A stretch of DNA of 11,207 nucleotides, taken from NCBI GenBank assembly GCA_002329395.1, contig DCTQ01000009.1:85571-96777 (forward strand). The letters run 5' to 3'. Shown here piece by piece: positions 6,176 through 11,207 of the stretch. The translations under genes were made by a program, and so were the position numbers. Numbering within the stretch: position 1 is the stretch's first letter; each line of letters starts with the position of its first letter. Below the pieces are notes generated by a model. That model saw only the letters and a list, made by a program, of their open reading frames with translations. It was not told the origin of the DNA and did no database searches. Source of the stretch: Candidatus Avelusimicrobium alvi (GTDB lineage Bacteria; Elusimicrobiota; Elusimicrobia; Elusimicrobiales; Elusimicrobiaceae).

Positions 6176-7285
6176 ATGAACAAATTAACCGGTGTTTTAC
6201 TCTCTTTGTGTTTATTGGCTTCGGCCGGGGCCGCCTCTGCGCAGGACCGTTATACGTCCACCCTGCGGGCCATCCGTGCCGGGGTGATGGCTAACGGAAA
6301 TAAATTTTCCCGTATTGCCGCGCGCGAATTTTTTGCCGATCATCTTTCGCTTTCCGTAGCGGAATTCAAAACGGCGGACGCCATTCGCAGCGGCCTGCTG
6401 GCCCACGGCGTGCAGGAAAGTCTGCGGCTGTCGGAGCAGTACCGCTCCAACTTAAATAAATTTTTGGAAATCAAGCGGGAGCTGGATATTTTTCTGCGCT
6501 ATCAGATGCTGGAGCCGGAAAACGTTTCTTCGTTGGAAGTAAACGCCCGCTGGGAGGAGGCCCGAAAGGCCCGCCGGGCGCTGCAGGAGATGGAGCGCAT
6601 TGTGGGCGCGCGGGACCGGGGCGTTCATTTGGGTAAGTTATATATGGACCGGGTAATGGAAGCGTTAAAACCGACTTACGCCGGTTTGTCCGGCAAGAAA
6701 AAAGCCTCTATGCCGGAAAAACTCCGCACGGAGAATTCTTTTAACGCGGATCGGTTTTTCTTAAAAGACCCGGACGGCACTTCTTTGACGATGAAAAACA
6801 CGTCCCCCGGGTCTGACGGATTTATCCGGGCGCAGAAAATGGCCGCCGAACTGCCGCCGATGACGATTGCCGTATTAAACGACGACCCGGAAATTTTGGA
6901 ATGGGCGCGCGGCTGGAACGCCCAGGGATTTTTAGGGACCGGCAGCCGCGTGGCGGTGTTTGATTCGCTGGGCAAGCTGATGGAATGGGTAAAAGAAGTA
7001 AAATACGATGTAATTTTGATGGATTACGTGCTGGAAGACGGCGTAAGCGTATTTATGATTGACCATATCCGCATGGCGGGCGACAAGTCCACCGTTATTT
7101 TGGTGAACAGCGCGCTGATGGATAACGAAGTCCCTGCGGAAGATTTATTTGAGCGCGGTGCGGACGGGTTTGTTTCTTCCGTGGGCTTCCGCGCCGACAA
7201 CGGCGGGGCGCGCATCGCCAATGCGCTGTACAATTATATGCAGCAGCACGGGCGCGACGCTCTTACGCCCTATTCCAAACGCTGA
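6176..7285 (+). CDS. Exported protein with C-terminal CheY-like receiver domain, paralogue 2
   Basis: 369 aa, same architecture as the gene at 4968. Start ATG at 6176, GAGGG at 6163-6167. Signal peptide 1-22 (ASA cut before Q23). Helical region about 65-175 (NKFLEIKRELDIFLRYQ, 94-110). The receiver domain spans 230-356: D236/D237 in VLNDDPEIL, acceptor D283 in LMDY, S312 in VNSAL, and S335 where active receivers have Lys. About four of five residues match paralogue 1 across the C-terminal half (F189 onward), including 33 consecutive identical residues from L324; the N-terminal third is much more diverged. The linker DPDGTSLTMKNTSPGSDGF (198-216) is also nearly unchanged, so linker and receiver are the constrained part. 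The lost Lys in both copies suggests that the change predates the duplication. Export, binding partner and function are inferred or unknown. Confidence 0.82.
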   Translation: MNKLTGVLLSLCLLASAGAASAQDRYTSTLRAIRAGVMANGNKFSRIAAREFFADHLSLSVAEFKTADAIRSGLLAHGVQESLRLSEQYRSNLNKFLEIKRELDIFLRYQMLEPENVSSLEVNARWEEARKARRALQEMERIVGARDRGVHLGKLYMDRVMEALKPTYAGLSGKKKASMPEKLRTENSFNADRFFLKDPDGTSLTMKNTSPGSDGFIRAQKMAAELPPMTIAVLNDDPEILEWARGWNAQGFLGTGSRVAVFDSLGKLMEWVKEVKYDVILMDYVLEDGVSVFMIDHIRMAGDKSTVILVNSALMDNEVPAEDLFERGADGFVSSVGFRADNGGARIANALYNYMQQHGRDALTPYSKR

Positions 7286-7310
7286 ACCCCGGCGGTGGGA
7301 TGTCCTTTTT

Positions 7311-7346
7311 AACAAAAACAGGGAAGGCGTTTAACGCCTTCCCTTA
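7311..7346. terminator. Strong hairpin terminator, best on the minus strand
   Basis: GGGAAGGCG (7321-7329) pairs with CGCCTTCCC (7335-7343), with possible extension into a 3-nt loop. On the minus strand it is followed by TGTTTTTGTT (7320-7311), an excellent T-run; on the plus strand only by TTATTGG. It can end paralogue 2 on the plus strand but looks designed for the minus-strand transcript starting near 7475. Confidence 0.8.
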
Positions 7347-7475
7347 TTGGCATAATACTTATTAAAGTATCCTTCGGTCCTGATGTTCTTTAGGACCCGG
7401 TGATTCCAGAGCCGACTGGAACAACCTTTCCCCCCGGTACTGCTTTTATCCCCCCGGATCAATCTTACTGCTCAT
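7312..7475 (-). ncRNA. Candidate structured small RNA of about 164 nt
   Basis: No coding frame covers this minus-strand stretch, yet it has a near-consensus promoter at one end (7482-7510) and a strong terminator at the other. Between them are three hairpins: TTCCAG/CTGGAA (7404-7409 with 7416-7421), GGTCCT/AGGACC (7376-7381 with 7392-7397) and ATACTT/AAGTAT (7355-7360 with 7365-7370). Near the 5' end CCGGGGGGA occurs twice, 20 nt apart (plus-strand 7429-7437 and 7449-7457). The length would suit 6S RNA, but I could not draw the long 6S rod with its central bubble, and it lacks the SRP RNA apical signature. No gene follows on the same strand, so it is unlikely to be a riboswitch. The class is unknown. 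Confidence 0.5.
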
Positions 7476-7481
7476 AAGTAT

Positions 7482-7510
7482 AGTATAACGCCCATAACGT
7501 CCTTTTACAA
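7482..7510 (-). promoter_or_regulatory. Near-consensus promoter for the candidate small RNA
   Basis: On the minus strand TTGTAA (7505-7510) and TATACT (7482-7487) are exactly 17 bp apart, which puts +1 near 7475. A second overlapping TATACT lies at 7477-7482. It is downstream of the transporter gene and points away from it, with no coding gene to serve. Confidence 0.65.
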
Positions 7511-7528
7511 CCCGGAAAAAGGGTTATA

Positions 7529-8740
7529 TTAAGGCAGCGGCGTTTCGGGCGCGCGGCGTTCCAGCCGGGCGGCCAGCCACGTAAACGCCAGCCCGGGCGC
7601 CGCCGCCGTACAGCAAAGCAGAACGGCCGTTTTAAGCCCCCACATATCCGACGCCTGCCCGACTAACACCGGGGAAAGCGCGTCCCCCAGCGCGTGGATG
7701 AGAAAGATATTCACCGCAAACGCCATAGAATGAACCTTCGCGCGGGTGGAAGCCACAATGGCGGCCGCAATCGGTCCGGTGGGCAGGAACAGGCATACAA
7801 TCGCCAGGCCGAAGCACGTCAGCGCCAGCGGGACGTTTCCCGTCTGTATACCGGTCCACGCGGGAACGGCCAGCCCCGCCAGGGCCAGCGCCATCACCCA
7901 AAAATAGGCCTTTGGCGTGGCGCACAGCAATTTATCGGCCAGTTTGCCGCCTATATAAGTACCCGCCGCGCCGCATACCACCACCAGCGCGCCGAATATG
8001 GCGCCCGCGCGGGCGACGTCCATCTCCAGATAGCGGTGCAAATAGGTGGGCATCCAGGCCGACAGGCCGCCGATGATAAACGTAATCATGGCGTGTGCCA
8101 GGCAGATAAATAAAAACGGTTTGTTTTTAAGCAGCGCCAGATAGTCTTTGGCGACGGGTTTGTCGGCCGGGGGCTGCAGCAGGCGGCGCTGGTCTTTCAA
8201 ACGCGTAAGCGCCAATATGCCCAAAAACAGGCCCGGAACGCCCGCCAGCATAAACGCGGCGCGCCAGCCCCAATGCTGGCCGATGAGTCCGCCCAGCAAA
8301 TATCCCAGCGCGCTCCCGGCGGGAAGCGCCAGGCCAAACGCCGCCAGTATGGTGGCGCGTTTTTCTTTGGGGTAATTTTCCGCCAAAAAGGGCTGTGCAA
8401 TGGTGGTAAATCCCGCTTCGCCCACGCCGATAAGTCCGCGCGTAAACAGAAGCCCCGCATAATTTTTGGCCGCCGCGCAGGCCAGCGTGGCCGCGCTCCA
8501 GATAAGCGCGCTGGCGCCAATCCATTTTTGGCGCTGGGTGCGGTCTGCAAAATAGCCCACCAGCGGCGCATAGCACATATACACCAGCATAAAGACGGAA
8601 GCCAGCGTGCCGAGCTGAAGGTCGCTCAGCCCCAAATCGCGCTGGATGAGGGGAAAAACGGAATAAAGCACCTGCCTGTCTATATAATTAAACAGGTTAA
8701 GCAGGAATAAAATCCAAAAAAGTCTTTTTACGTTTGTCAT
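7529..8740 (-). CDS. Spinster-like MFS transporter
   Basis: A 403-aa inner-membrane protein with about 12 hydrophobic segments, the standard MFS size. NYIDRQVLYSVFPLIQRDLG (18-37) after the first segment, the motif A variant GYFADRTQRQKWIG (62-75) and TRGLIGVGEAGFTTIAQPF (100-118) match the Spinster-related subfamily, which includes proton-coupled exporters or importers of lipids and organic acids. Substrate cannot be predicted. A hydrophilic loop near 185-208 (RLKDQRRLLQPPADKPVAKD) separates the two six-helix halves. The start is ATG at 8740, with GGAGG (8752-8756) 11 nt upstream. That Shine-Dalgarno lies in a possible small hairpin (CCCGG AGGC CCGGG) that could limit translation. It is divergent from the prepilin gene, and no strong terminator was found after the stop. 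Confidence 0.9.
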   Translation of the reverse strand: MTNVKRLFWILFLLNLFNYIDRQVLYSVFPLIQRDLGLSDLQLGTLASVFMLVYMCYAPLVGYFADRTQRQKWIGASALIWSAATLACAAAKNYAGLLFTRGLIGVGEAGFTTIAQPFLAENYPKEKRATILAAFGLALPAGSALGYLLGGLIGQHWGWRAAFMLAGVPGLFLGILALTRLKDQRRLLQPPADKPVAKDYLALLKNKPFLFICLAHAMITFIIGGLSAWMPTYLHRYLEMDVARAGAIFGALVVVCGAAGTYIGGKLADKLLCATPKAYFWVMALALAGLAVPAWTGIQTGNVPLALTCFGLAIVCLFLPTGPIAAAIVASTRAKVHSMAFAVNIFLIHALGDALSPVLVGQASDMWGLKTAVLLCCTAAAPGLAFTWLAARLERRAPETPLP

Positions 8741-8790
8741 AAAACCCCGGGCCTCCGGGACGGAAACGGCCGTTTTTTCCCTTTCATTAT

Positions 8791-8819
8791 TCTATAAAAT
8801 AAAACTGGCAAACCCGCAA
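8791..8819 (-). promoter_or_regulatory. Candidate promoter of the MFS transporter
   Basis: On the minus strand TTGCGG (8814-8819) and TATAGA (8791-8796) are 17 bp apart, giving a leader of about 45 nt. The leader contains a 12-bp perfect palindrome, AAACGGCCGTTT (8764-8775), a possible operator. Confidence 0.5.
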
Positions 8820-8861
8820 AAAAGAGTTATACTGTTATTCAACGGAGCAAATTTATATAAT
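8805..8861 (+). promoter_or_regulatory. Promoter region of the type IV prepilin gene (two candidates)
   Basis: CTGGCA (8805-8810) and TATACT (8828-8833) are 17 bp apart. A perfect TATAAT (8856-8861) lies closer to the gene but has only a weak -35 (CTGTTA, 8832-8837, 18 bp). Either could serve; the region overlaps the divergent transporter promoter. Confidence 0.5.
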
Positions 8862-8887
8862 AAATTATCTTTTTGCCGGGAGGATTT

Positions 8888-9358
8888 ATGAAAAAGGGTT
8901 TTACGTTAATTGAACTGTTGATTGTGATGGTGGTGGTGGGCGTATTGGTAACGGTCAGCCTGCCCAAATATCGCGCCTCTATGGAGCGCGGCCGCGCCAT
9001 GGAAGCTATTGCCAACCTCCGCGCCGCGAGCGACTTTGTAAACGCGCAGTATGTAATGGACGGCAATACGTACGTTAAAAATAATATCACGGACGGCGGC
9101 GATACTTTCCGCGGGGGCGATTTTACCAAGAGCTCCTATTTTGAAACGCCCTCCTGGTATACGGGCACTTCTTCCGCGGTTGTGGTGTATACGGCGCGCG
9201 ATACCGGCGATTACGAGCTGTACGCCGTTAACAAAGACGGGGATTTGAAGTATATTGCGTGTTCGGGCGATTATGATTCGTGCCTGAATATCGGCATGGA
9301 AGAAGCCTCGTTTACCGACAGTTACAGCAACAGCAATTTGATTATGAACTTTCAATAA
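8888..9358 (+). CDS. Type IV pilin-like protein (prepilin, class III signal)
   Basis: A 156-aa prepilin. The N-terminus MKKG|FTLIELLIVMVVVGVLVTVSLPKY has the short basic leader, Gly4 before the prepilin peptidase cut, Phe at +1, Glu at +5 (E9) and the hydrophobic assembly helix, so it would be processed by PilD and assembled in an inner-membrane-anchored pilus or pseudopilus. The globular part (about 30-156) has Cys125 and Cys132 near the C-terminus, a probable D-region disulphide. The start is ATG at 8888 with GGGAGGA (8878-8884); an in-frame TTG at 8873 would add five residues but overlaps the ribosome site. It stands alone, with its own promoter and terminator, and no pilus assembly gene is in the window. 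It may be a major pilin, a minor pilin or a secretion pseudopilin. Confidence 0.92.
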   Translation: MKKGFTLIELLIVMVVVGVLVTVSLPKYRASMERGRAMEAIANLRAASDFVNAQYVMDGNTYVKNNITDGGDTFRGGDFTKSSYFETPSWYTGTSSAVVVYTARDTGDYELYAVNKDGDLKYIACSGDYDSCLNIGMEEASFTDSYSNSNLIMNFQ

Positions 9359-9372
9359 AAACGGTTATGATG

Positions 9373-9404
9373 AAAAAGGCCCGCTCTTAAGAGCGGGCCT
9401 TTTT
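9373..9404. terminator. Bidirectional terminator between prepilin and trmL
   Basis: A GC-rich stem GGCCCGCTC/GAGCGGGCC with loop TTAA, flanked by A5 and T5, gives a 14-bp perfect inverted repeat (9373-9386 with 9391-9404). It serves two convergent genes. Confidence 0.93.
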
Positions 9405-9421
9405 GTCGGGCAAAATACATT

Positions 9422-9880
9422 TTACCGCGCGCGCTGTTGGCGCAGGGCTTCAAACAGCACGATGGCGGCGGAAGCGGAAAGATTCAGCGAGCGGACGGGG
9501 CCCGTCATCGGGATGGTGAACAGGCGGTTTTTGTAGCGTTCGTAAAAATCTTTGGGCAGGCCGCAGGATTCCGCGCCGAATACCAGAAAAGCGTCGGGCG
9601 GGAAGGCTGCGTCCCAATACGCGGTTTTGCCTTTGGTGGAAAGGAAAAACAGCTGTTCTTCGGCGGGTTTTTCGGCTTCCAGGAAGGCGTCCCACGTTTC
9701 GTGGCGGCGGTAATCCAGGTTGGGCCAGTAGTCCAGCCCCGAGCGGCGTATTTCTTTGGAGGCGATTTTAAACCCCAGTCTGCCCACGAGGTGCAGGCGC
9801 GTGCCGGTGGCCACGCAGGAGCGGCCGATATTGCCGGTATTGAAGGGTATTTCGGGGTTTACGAGTACGATGTTAAGCAT
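9422..9880 (-). CDS. trmL: tRNA (cytidine/uridine(34)-2'-O)-methyltransferase TrmL
   Basis: A SPOUT-fold enzyme that methylates the ribose 2'-OH of the wobble nucleotide in certain leucine tRNAs using SAM. At 152 aa it is the usual size for TrmL, which is a bare SPOUT domain without extra RNA-binding parts. Motifs: NTGNIGR (14-20), FGAESCGLP (101-109), IPM (123-125) and SLNLSASAAIVLFEALRQ (131-148), the last two forming the SAM-binding knot. I placed the start at ATG 9880 because the protein then opens with MLNIVLVNPEIPFNTGNI, as its relatives do. The frame is open further upstream, but those codons run through a hairpin repeat and into the next gene. No Shine-Dalgarno is evident before 9880. 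It may be co-transcribed with the GIY-YIG gene upstream. Confidence 0.93.
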   Translation of the reverse strand: MLNIVLVNPEIPFNTGNIGRSCVATGTRLHLVGRLGFKIASKEIRRSGLDYWPNLDYRRHETWDAFLEAEKPAEEQLFFLSTKGKTAYWDAAFPPDAFLVFGAESCGLPKDFYERYKNRLFTIPMTGPVRSLNLSASAAIVLFEALRQQRAR

Positions 9881-9895
9881 AGAGGTTATCTGTCT

Positions 9896-9922
9896 GTCAT
9901 TGCCGGCAAGGTCCGGCAATCC
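9896..9922 (+). repeat. Hairpin repeat, left end of the GIY-YIG unit
   Basis: GTC then ATTGCCGG (9899-9906), loop CAAGGT, CCGGCAAT (9913-9920), then CC. The 8-bp stem is perfect. It shares the pattern CATTGCnnnCAnGGTnnnGCAATCC with the repeat at 10237-10263, in the opposite orientation, and the three variable stem pairs differ in a compensating way. Confidence 0.7.
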
Positions 9923-9929
9923 CGTTTGT

Positions 9930-10220
9930 TCATAAAGTAAAATACAAATCTTTCCAATCGGGATTATTTTTTTCAATCAGTTGAAGCTTCCAACGGCGTT
10001 TCCATTTTTTGATTTCTTTTTCCCGGGCAATGGCGTGCAAAATATCCGAGTACAATTCATAATACACCAGCGTATGAACGGTATATTTTTTTGTAAAACC
10101 GTCCGTTAAATTTTGTTTGTGTTCCCAAACGCGGCGGATTAAATTGTTGGTTACGCCGACATACAACGTTCCATTGCGGCGGCTGGCCAATATGTATACG
10201 GCGTTTAAAGCGGTAGTCAT
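9930..10220 (-). CDS. Small GIY-YIG nuclease family protein
   Basis: A 96-aa stand-alone GIY-YIG domain, as in the widespread UPF0213-type single-domain proteins. The hallmark pair is VYI (8-10) and YVG (20-22). The catalytic Arg is in NLIRRVWEHK (26-35), likely R29 or R30; H34 follows. The metal-binding Glu is in AREKEIKKW (65-73), and N85/N86 in EKNNPDW complete the usual set, so the active site looks intact. There is no DNA-binding or specificity domain. Cellular role is unknown for most such proteins; DNA cleavage during repair or element mobility are the usual suggestions. The start is ATG at 10220, which matches relatives. An in-frame TTG at 10259 lies inside the hairpin repeat and is unlikely. 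The Shine-Dalgarno is weak and no promoter was found. Confidence 0.88.
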   Translation of the reverse strand: MTTALNAVYILASRRNGTLYVGVTNNLIRRVWEHKQNLTDGFTKKYTVHTLVYYELYSDILHAIAREKEIKKWKRRWKLQLIEKNNPDWKDLYFTL

Positions 10221-10236
10221 CTTTGTTAAAAGACCT

Positions 10237-10263
10237 GGATTGCGGAACCATGTCCGCAATGAC
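10237..10263 (-). repeat. Hairpin repeat, right end of the GIY-YIG unit
   Basis: Read on the minus strand it is GTC, ATTGCGGA, loop CATGGT, TCCGCAAT, CC; the 8-bp stem is perfect. Outer GTCATTGC and inner GCAATCC are identical to the repeat at 9896-9922, while the variable stem bases are GGA/TCC instead of CGG/CCG, preserving pairing. Confidence 0.7.
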
Positions 10264-10274
10264 GGCGTTAACTT

Positions 10275-10310
10275 CTAAAACGAAAGGGCTTCTAAAAAGC
10301 CCTTTCGTTC
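10275..10310 (-). terminator. Terminator of the alpha-glucan phosphorylase gene
   Basis: A 13-bp perfect stem (10279-10291 with 10297-10309) and 5-nt loop. On the minus strand it is followed by a short T-run that continues from the stem. It starts 17 nt after the phosphorylase stop codon. Confidence 0.85.
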
Positions 10311-10325
10311 ATGATAAACGGTTTT

Positions 10326-11207
10326 TTATTCTTCCCAGCGGATGAACAGCGGGGTCAGCACGTTGGGAATGTTGTCGTTAAAGGGCAGGATGCGCATGGC
10401 GTAATCCTGGCGGCCGCTGTTCAGCGGGGACATAGACACCTCGTACAGGTAAGCGTCGCCGTCTTTGCCGGTATTGGTCATATCAATGGCGGCCTCTTTA
10501 ACGATGTCTCCCAGCGAACCGCGCTGGCCCAGGTACAGCTCCACCTGGATATCCTGCGGCGTTAAACTGCCCAGGAACACGCGGGACTTAAAGTTTACCT
10601 TGTCGCCCATCAGGATGGCCGTTTCGGGCTGGGGGGTAACGTCGGTTACGTTGACGCGATACCAGTTTTCCGCAATTTTGCGCCGCCACGCGGCCACCGC
10701 TTCGGCTTTGCCGGGTTCGCCCAGAATCAGGCCGTAGTTATTGGCGGGAACATAGAACTTTTCGTAGTATTCCTTTACCATGCGGTTGGTGTTAAAGAAC
10801 GGGGCGATGTGCTTGATGGATTCTTTCATCAGCGACACCCACGGCAGGGAATAACCCACTTCCGCTTCTTTGGCGTAGTAGGCGGGGGCGATGTCCTGCT
10901 CAATTAAGCTGTAGAGGGATTCGGCTTCCACCGCGTCGCGTTCGGCTTCGGATTTATAGTTTTCCGCGCCGCCGATGGACCACCCGAAATCGCACGGGCC
11001 CACTTCATCCCACCAGCCGTCCAGGATGGACAGCGCCAGCGCGCCGTTAAGCGCGGCTTTCATACCGCTCGTGCCGCTGGCTTCCATCGGGCGGATGGGG
11101 TTGTTGAGCCACACGTCCACGCCCTGCACCATATAGCGGGCGGTGTTCATGTTGTAGTCTTCCACGAAAACGATTTTGCCTTTAAAGCGCGGATCGTTCT
11201 GCGTCAG
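10326..11207 (-). CDS. glgP: Alpha-glucan (glycogen) phosphorylase, C-terminal part (5' end beyond the window)
   Basis: GT35-family enzyme that releases glucose-1-phosphate from glycogen or maltodextrin with pyridoxal phosphate, in the cytoplasm. The last 293 residues are visible; the frame stays open to the right edge, and the GTG at 11165 is internal. VFVEDYNMNTARYMVQGVD is followed by IRPMEASGTSGMKAALNGAL, where the Lys at codon 11058-11060 is the pyridoxal-phosphate attachment site. SILDGWWDE and GWSIGG follow, as in the shorter bacterial/archaeal alpha-glucan phosphorylases (about 850 aa) rather than the muscle or E. coli type. The final 100 residues, from ILMGDKVNFKSRVFLG to LFIRWEE, are the beta-rich C-terminal extension of that subfamily. 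It is the last gene of its transcript, with a terminator directly downstream. Confidence 0.93.
   Translation of the reverse strand: MTQNDPRFKGKIVFVEDYNMNTARYMVQGVDVWLNNPIRPMEASGTSGMKAALNGALALSILDGWWDEVGPCDFGWSIGGAENYKSEAERDAVEAESLYSLIEQDIAPAYYAKEAEVGYSLPWVSLMKESIKHIAPFFNTNRMVKEYYEKFYVPANNYGLILGEPGKAEAVAAWRRKIAENWYRVNVTDVTPQPETAILMGDKVNFKSRVFLGSLTPQDIQVELYLGQRGSLGDIVKEAAIDMTNTGKDGDAYLYEVSMSPLNSGRQDYAMRILPFNDNIPNVLTPLFIRWEE

Larger units (their letters stand above)
9896..10263. mobile_element. Candidate miniature mobile unit: GIY-YIG gene between inverted hairpin ends
   Basis: This 368-bp unit consists of one small nuclease gene and almost nothing else. It is bracketed by two related palindromes in inverted orientation, with GTCATTGC outermost and GCAATCC facing the gene on both sides. 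The gene's stop is 7 nt from one repeat and its start 16 nt from the other. It sits directly in front of trmL. The arrangement recalls REP elements with their RAYT transposase, but with a GIY-YIG nuclease instead. Mobility is inferred; no target duplication was found. Confidence 0.4.

Noticed and set aside
7312..7475. CsrA-sponge RNA, because several GGA triplets occur
   Set aside because: The GGA triplets lie mostly in stems or G-runs rather than in hairpin loops, unlike CsrB or RsmY.
7355..7487. ATACTTAT near the small-RNA promoter pairing with ATAAGTAT near its 3' end, as the closing stem of a 6S-like rod
   Set aside because: Most of the 5' arm lies upstream of the expected +1, and the 3' arm is already used in a local hairpin.
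7509..7525. AACCC/GGGTT hairpin as terminator of the transporter gene
   Set aside because: Only five pairs and no T-run on the minus strand; it also overlaps the -35 box of the small-RNA promoter.
9881..9976. N-terminal extension of TrmL by 32 residues
   Set aside because: It would be translated from the hairpin repeat and the end of the next gene, and relatives begin at MLNIVLVNPEIP.
1..11207. CRISPR array, insertion sequence or tRNA-associated integration
   Set aside because: No regularly spaced repeats, transposase or integrase gene; the tRNA 3' end is not repeated nearby.

Overview
The window looks like chromosomal DNA of an anaerobic, Gram-negative, moderately GC-rich bacterium. A ferredoxin-linked 2-oxoacid oxidoreductase operon points to anaerobic metabolism. 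Two or three exported proteins with ordinary signal peptides, a stand-alone type IV prepilin and a bacterial alpha-glucan phosphorylase fit a gut-type Elusimicrobiota. That taxon is an inference from gene style; no marker gene proves it.

Layout. Bases 1-500: the 3' part of an RlmI-like 23S rRNA methyltransferase and its terminator. 515-1309: a small exported helical protein of unknown function with its own promoter and terminator. 1333-1444 (minus): tRNA-Phe(GAA) and its promoter. 1505-1975 (minus): free methionine-(R)-sulfoxide reductase. 2012-4902: a tight four-gene operon (delta ferredoxin, alpha, beta, gamma) for a 2-oxoacid:ferredoxin oxidoreductase of the VorB type, with one promoter and two terminators. 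4968-7285: a tandem pair of paralogous exported proteins, each with an N-terminal helical region and a C-terminal CheY-like receiver domain. 7312-7510 (minus): an intergenic region with a near-consensus promoter, several hairpins and a strong terminator, read here as a candidate small RNA. 7529-8740 (minus): a Spinster-like MFS transporter. 8888-9358: a type IV prepilin. 9422-9880 (minus): TrmL, a tRNA wobble-position methyltransferase. 9930-10220 (minus): a small GIY-YIG endonuclease gene bracketed by two related hairpin repeats in inverted orientation. 10326-11207 (minus): the C-terminal part of an alpha-glucan phosphorylase that continues past the window.

How the genes fit together. The oxidoreductase operon would oxidise branched-chain or related 2-oxoacids to acyl-CoA and reduced ferredoxin, and the phosphorylase would release glucose-1-phosphate from glycogen. 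RlmI, TrmL and tRNA-Phe are translation housekeeping, and fRMsr is oxidative-damage repair.

The three least ordinary regions are: (a) the exported receiver-domain pair, in which the two acidic residues, the phospho-acceptor Asp and the Ser/Thr of a response regulator are present but the conserved Lys is Ser, on proteins that appear to leave the cytoplasm; (b) the GIY-YIG gene with matching inverted hairpin ends, which resembles a miniature mobile unit; (c) the candidate small RNA at 7312-7475 on the minus strand.
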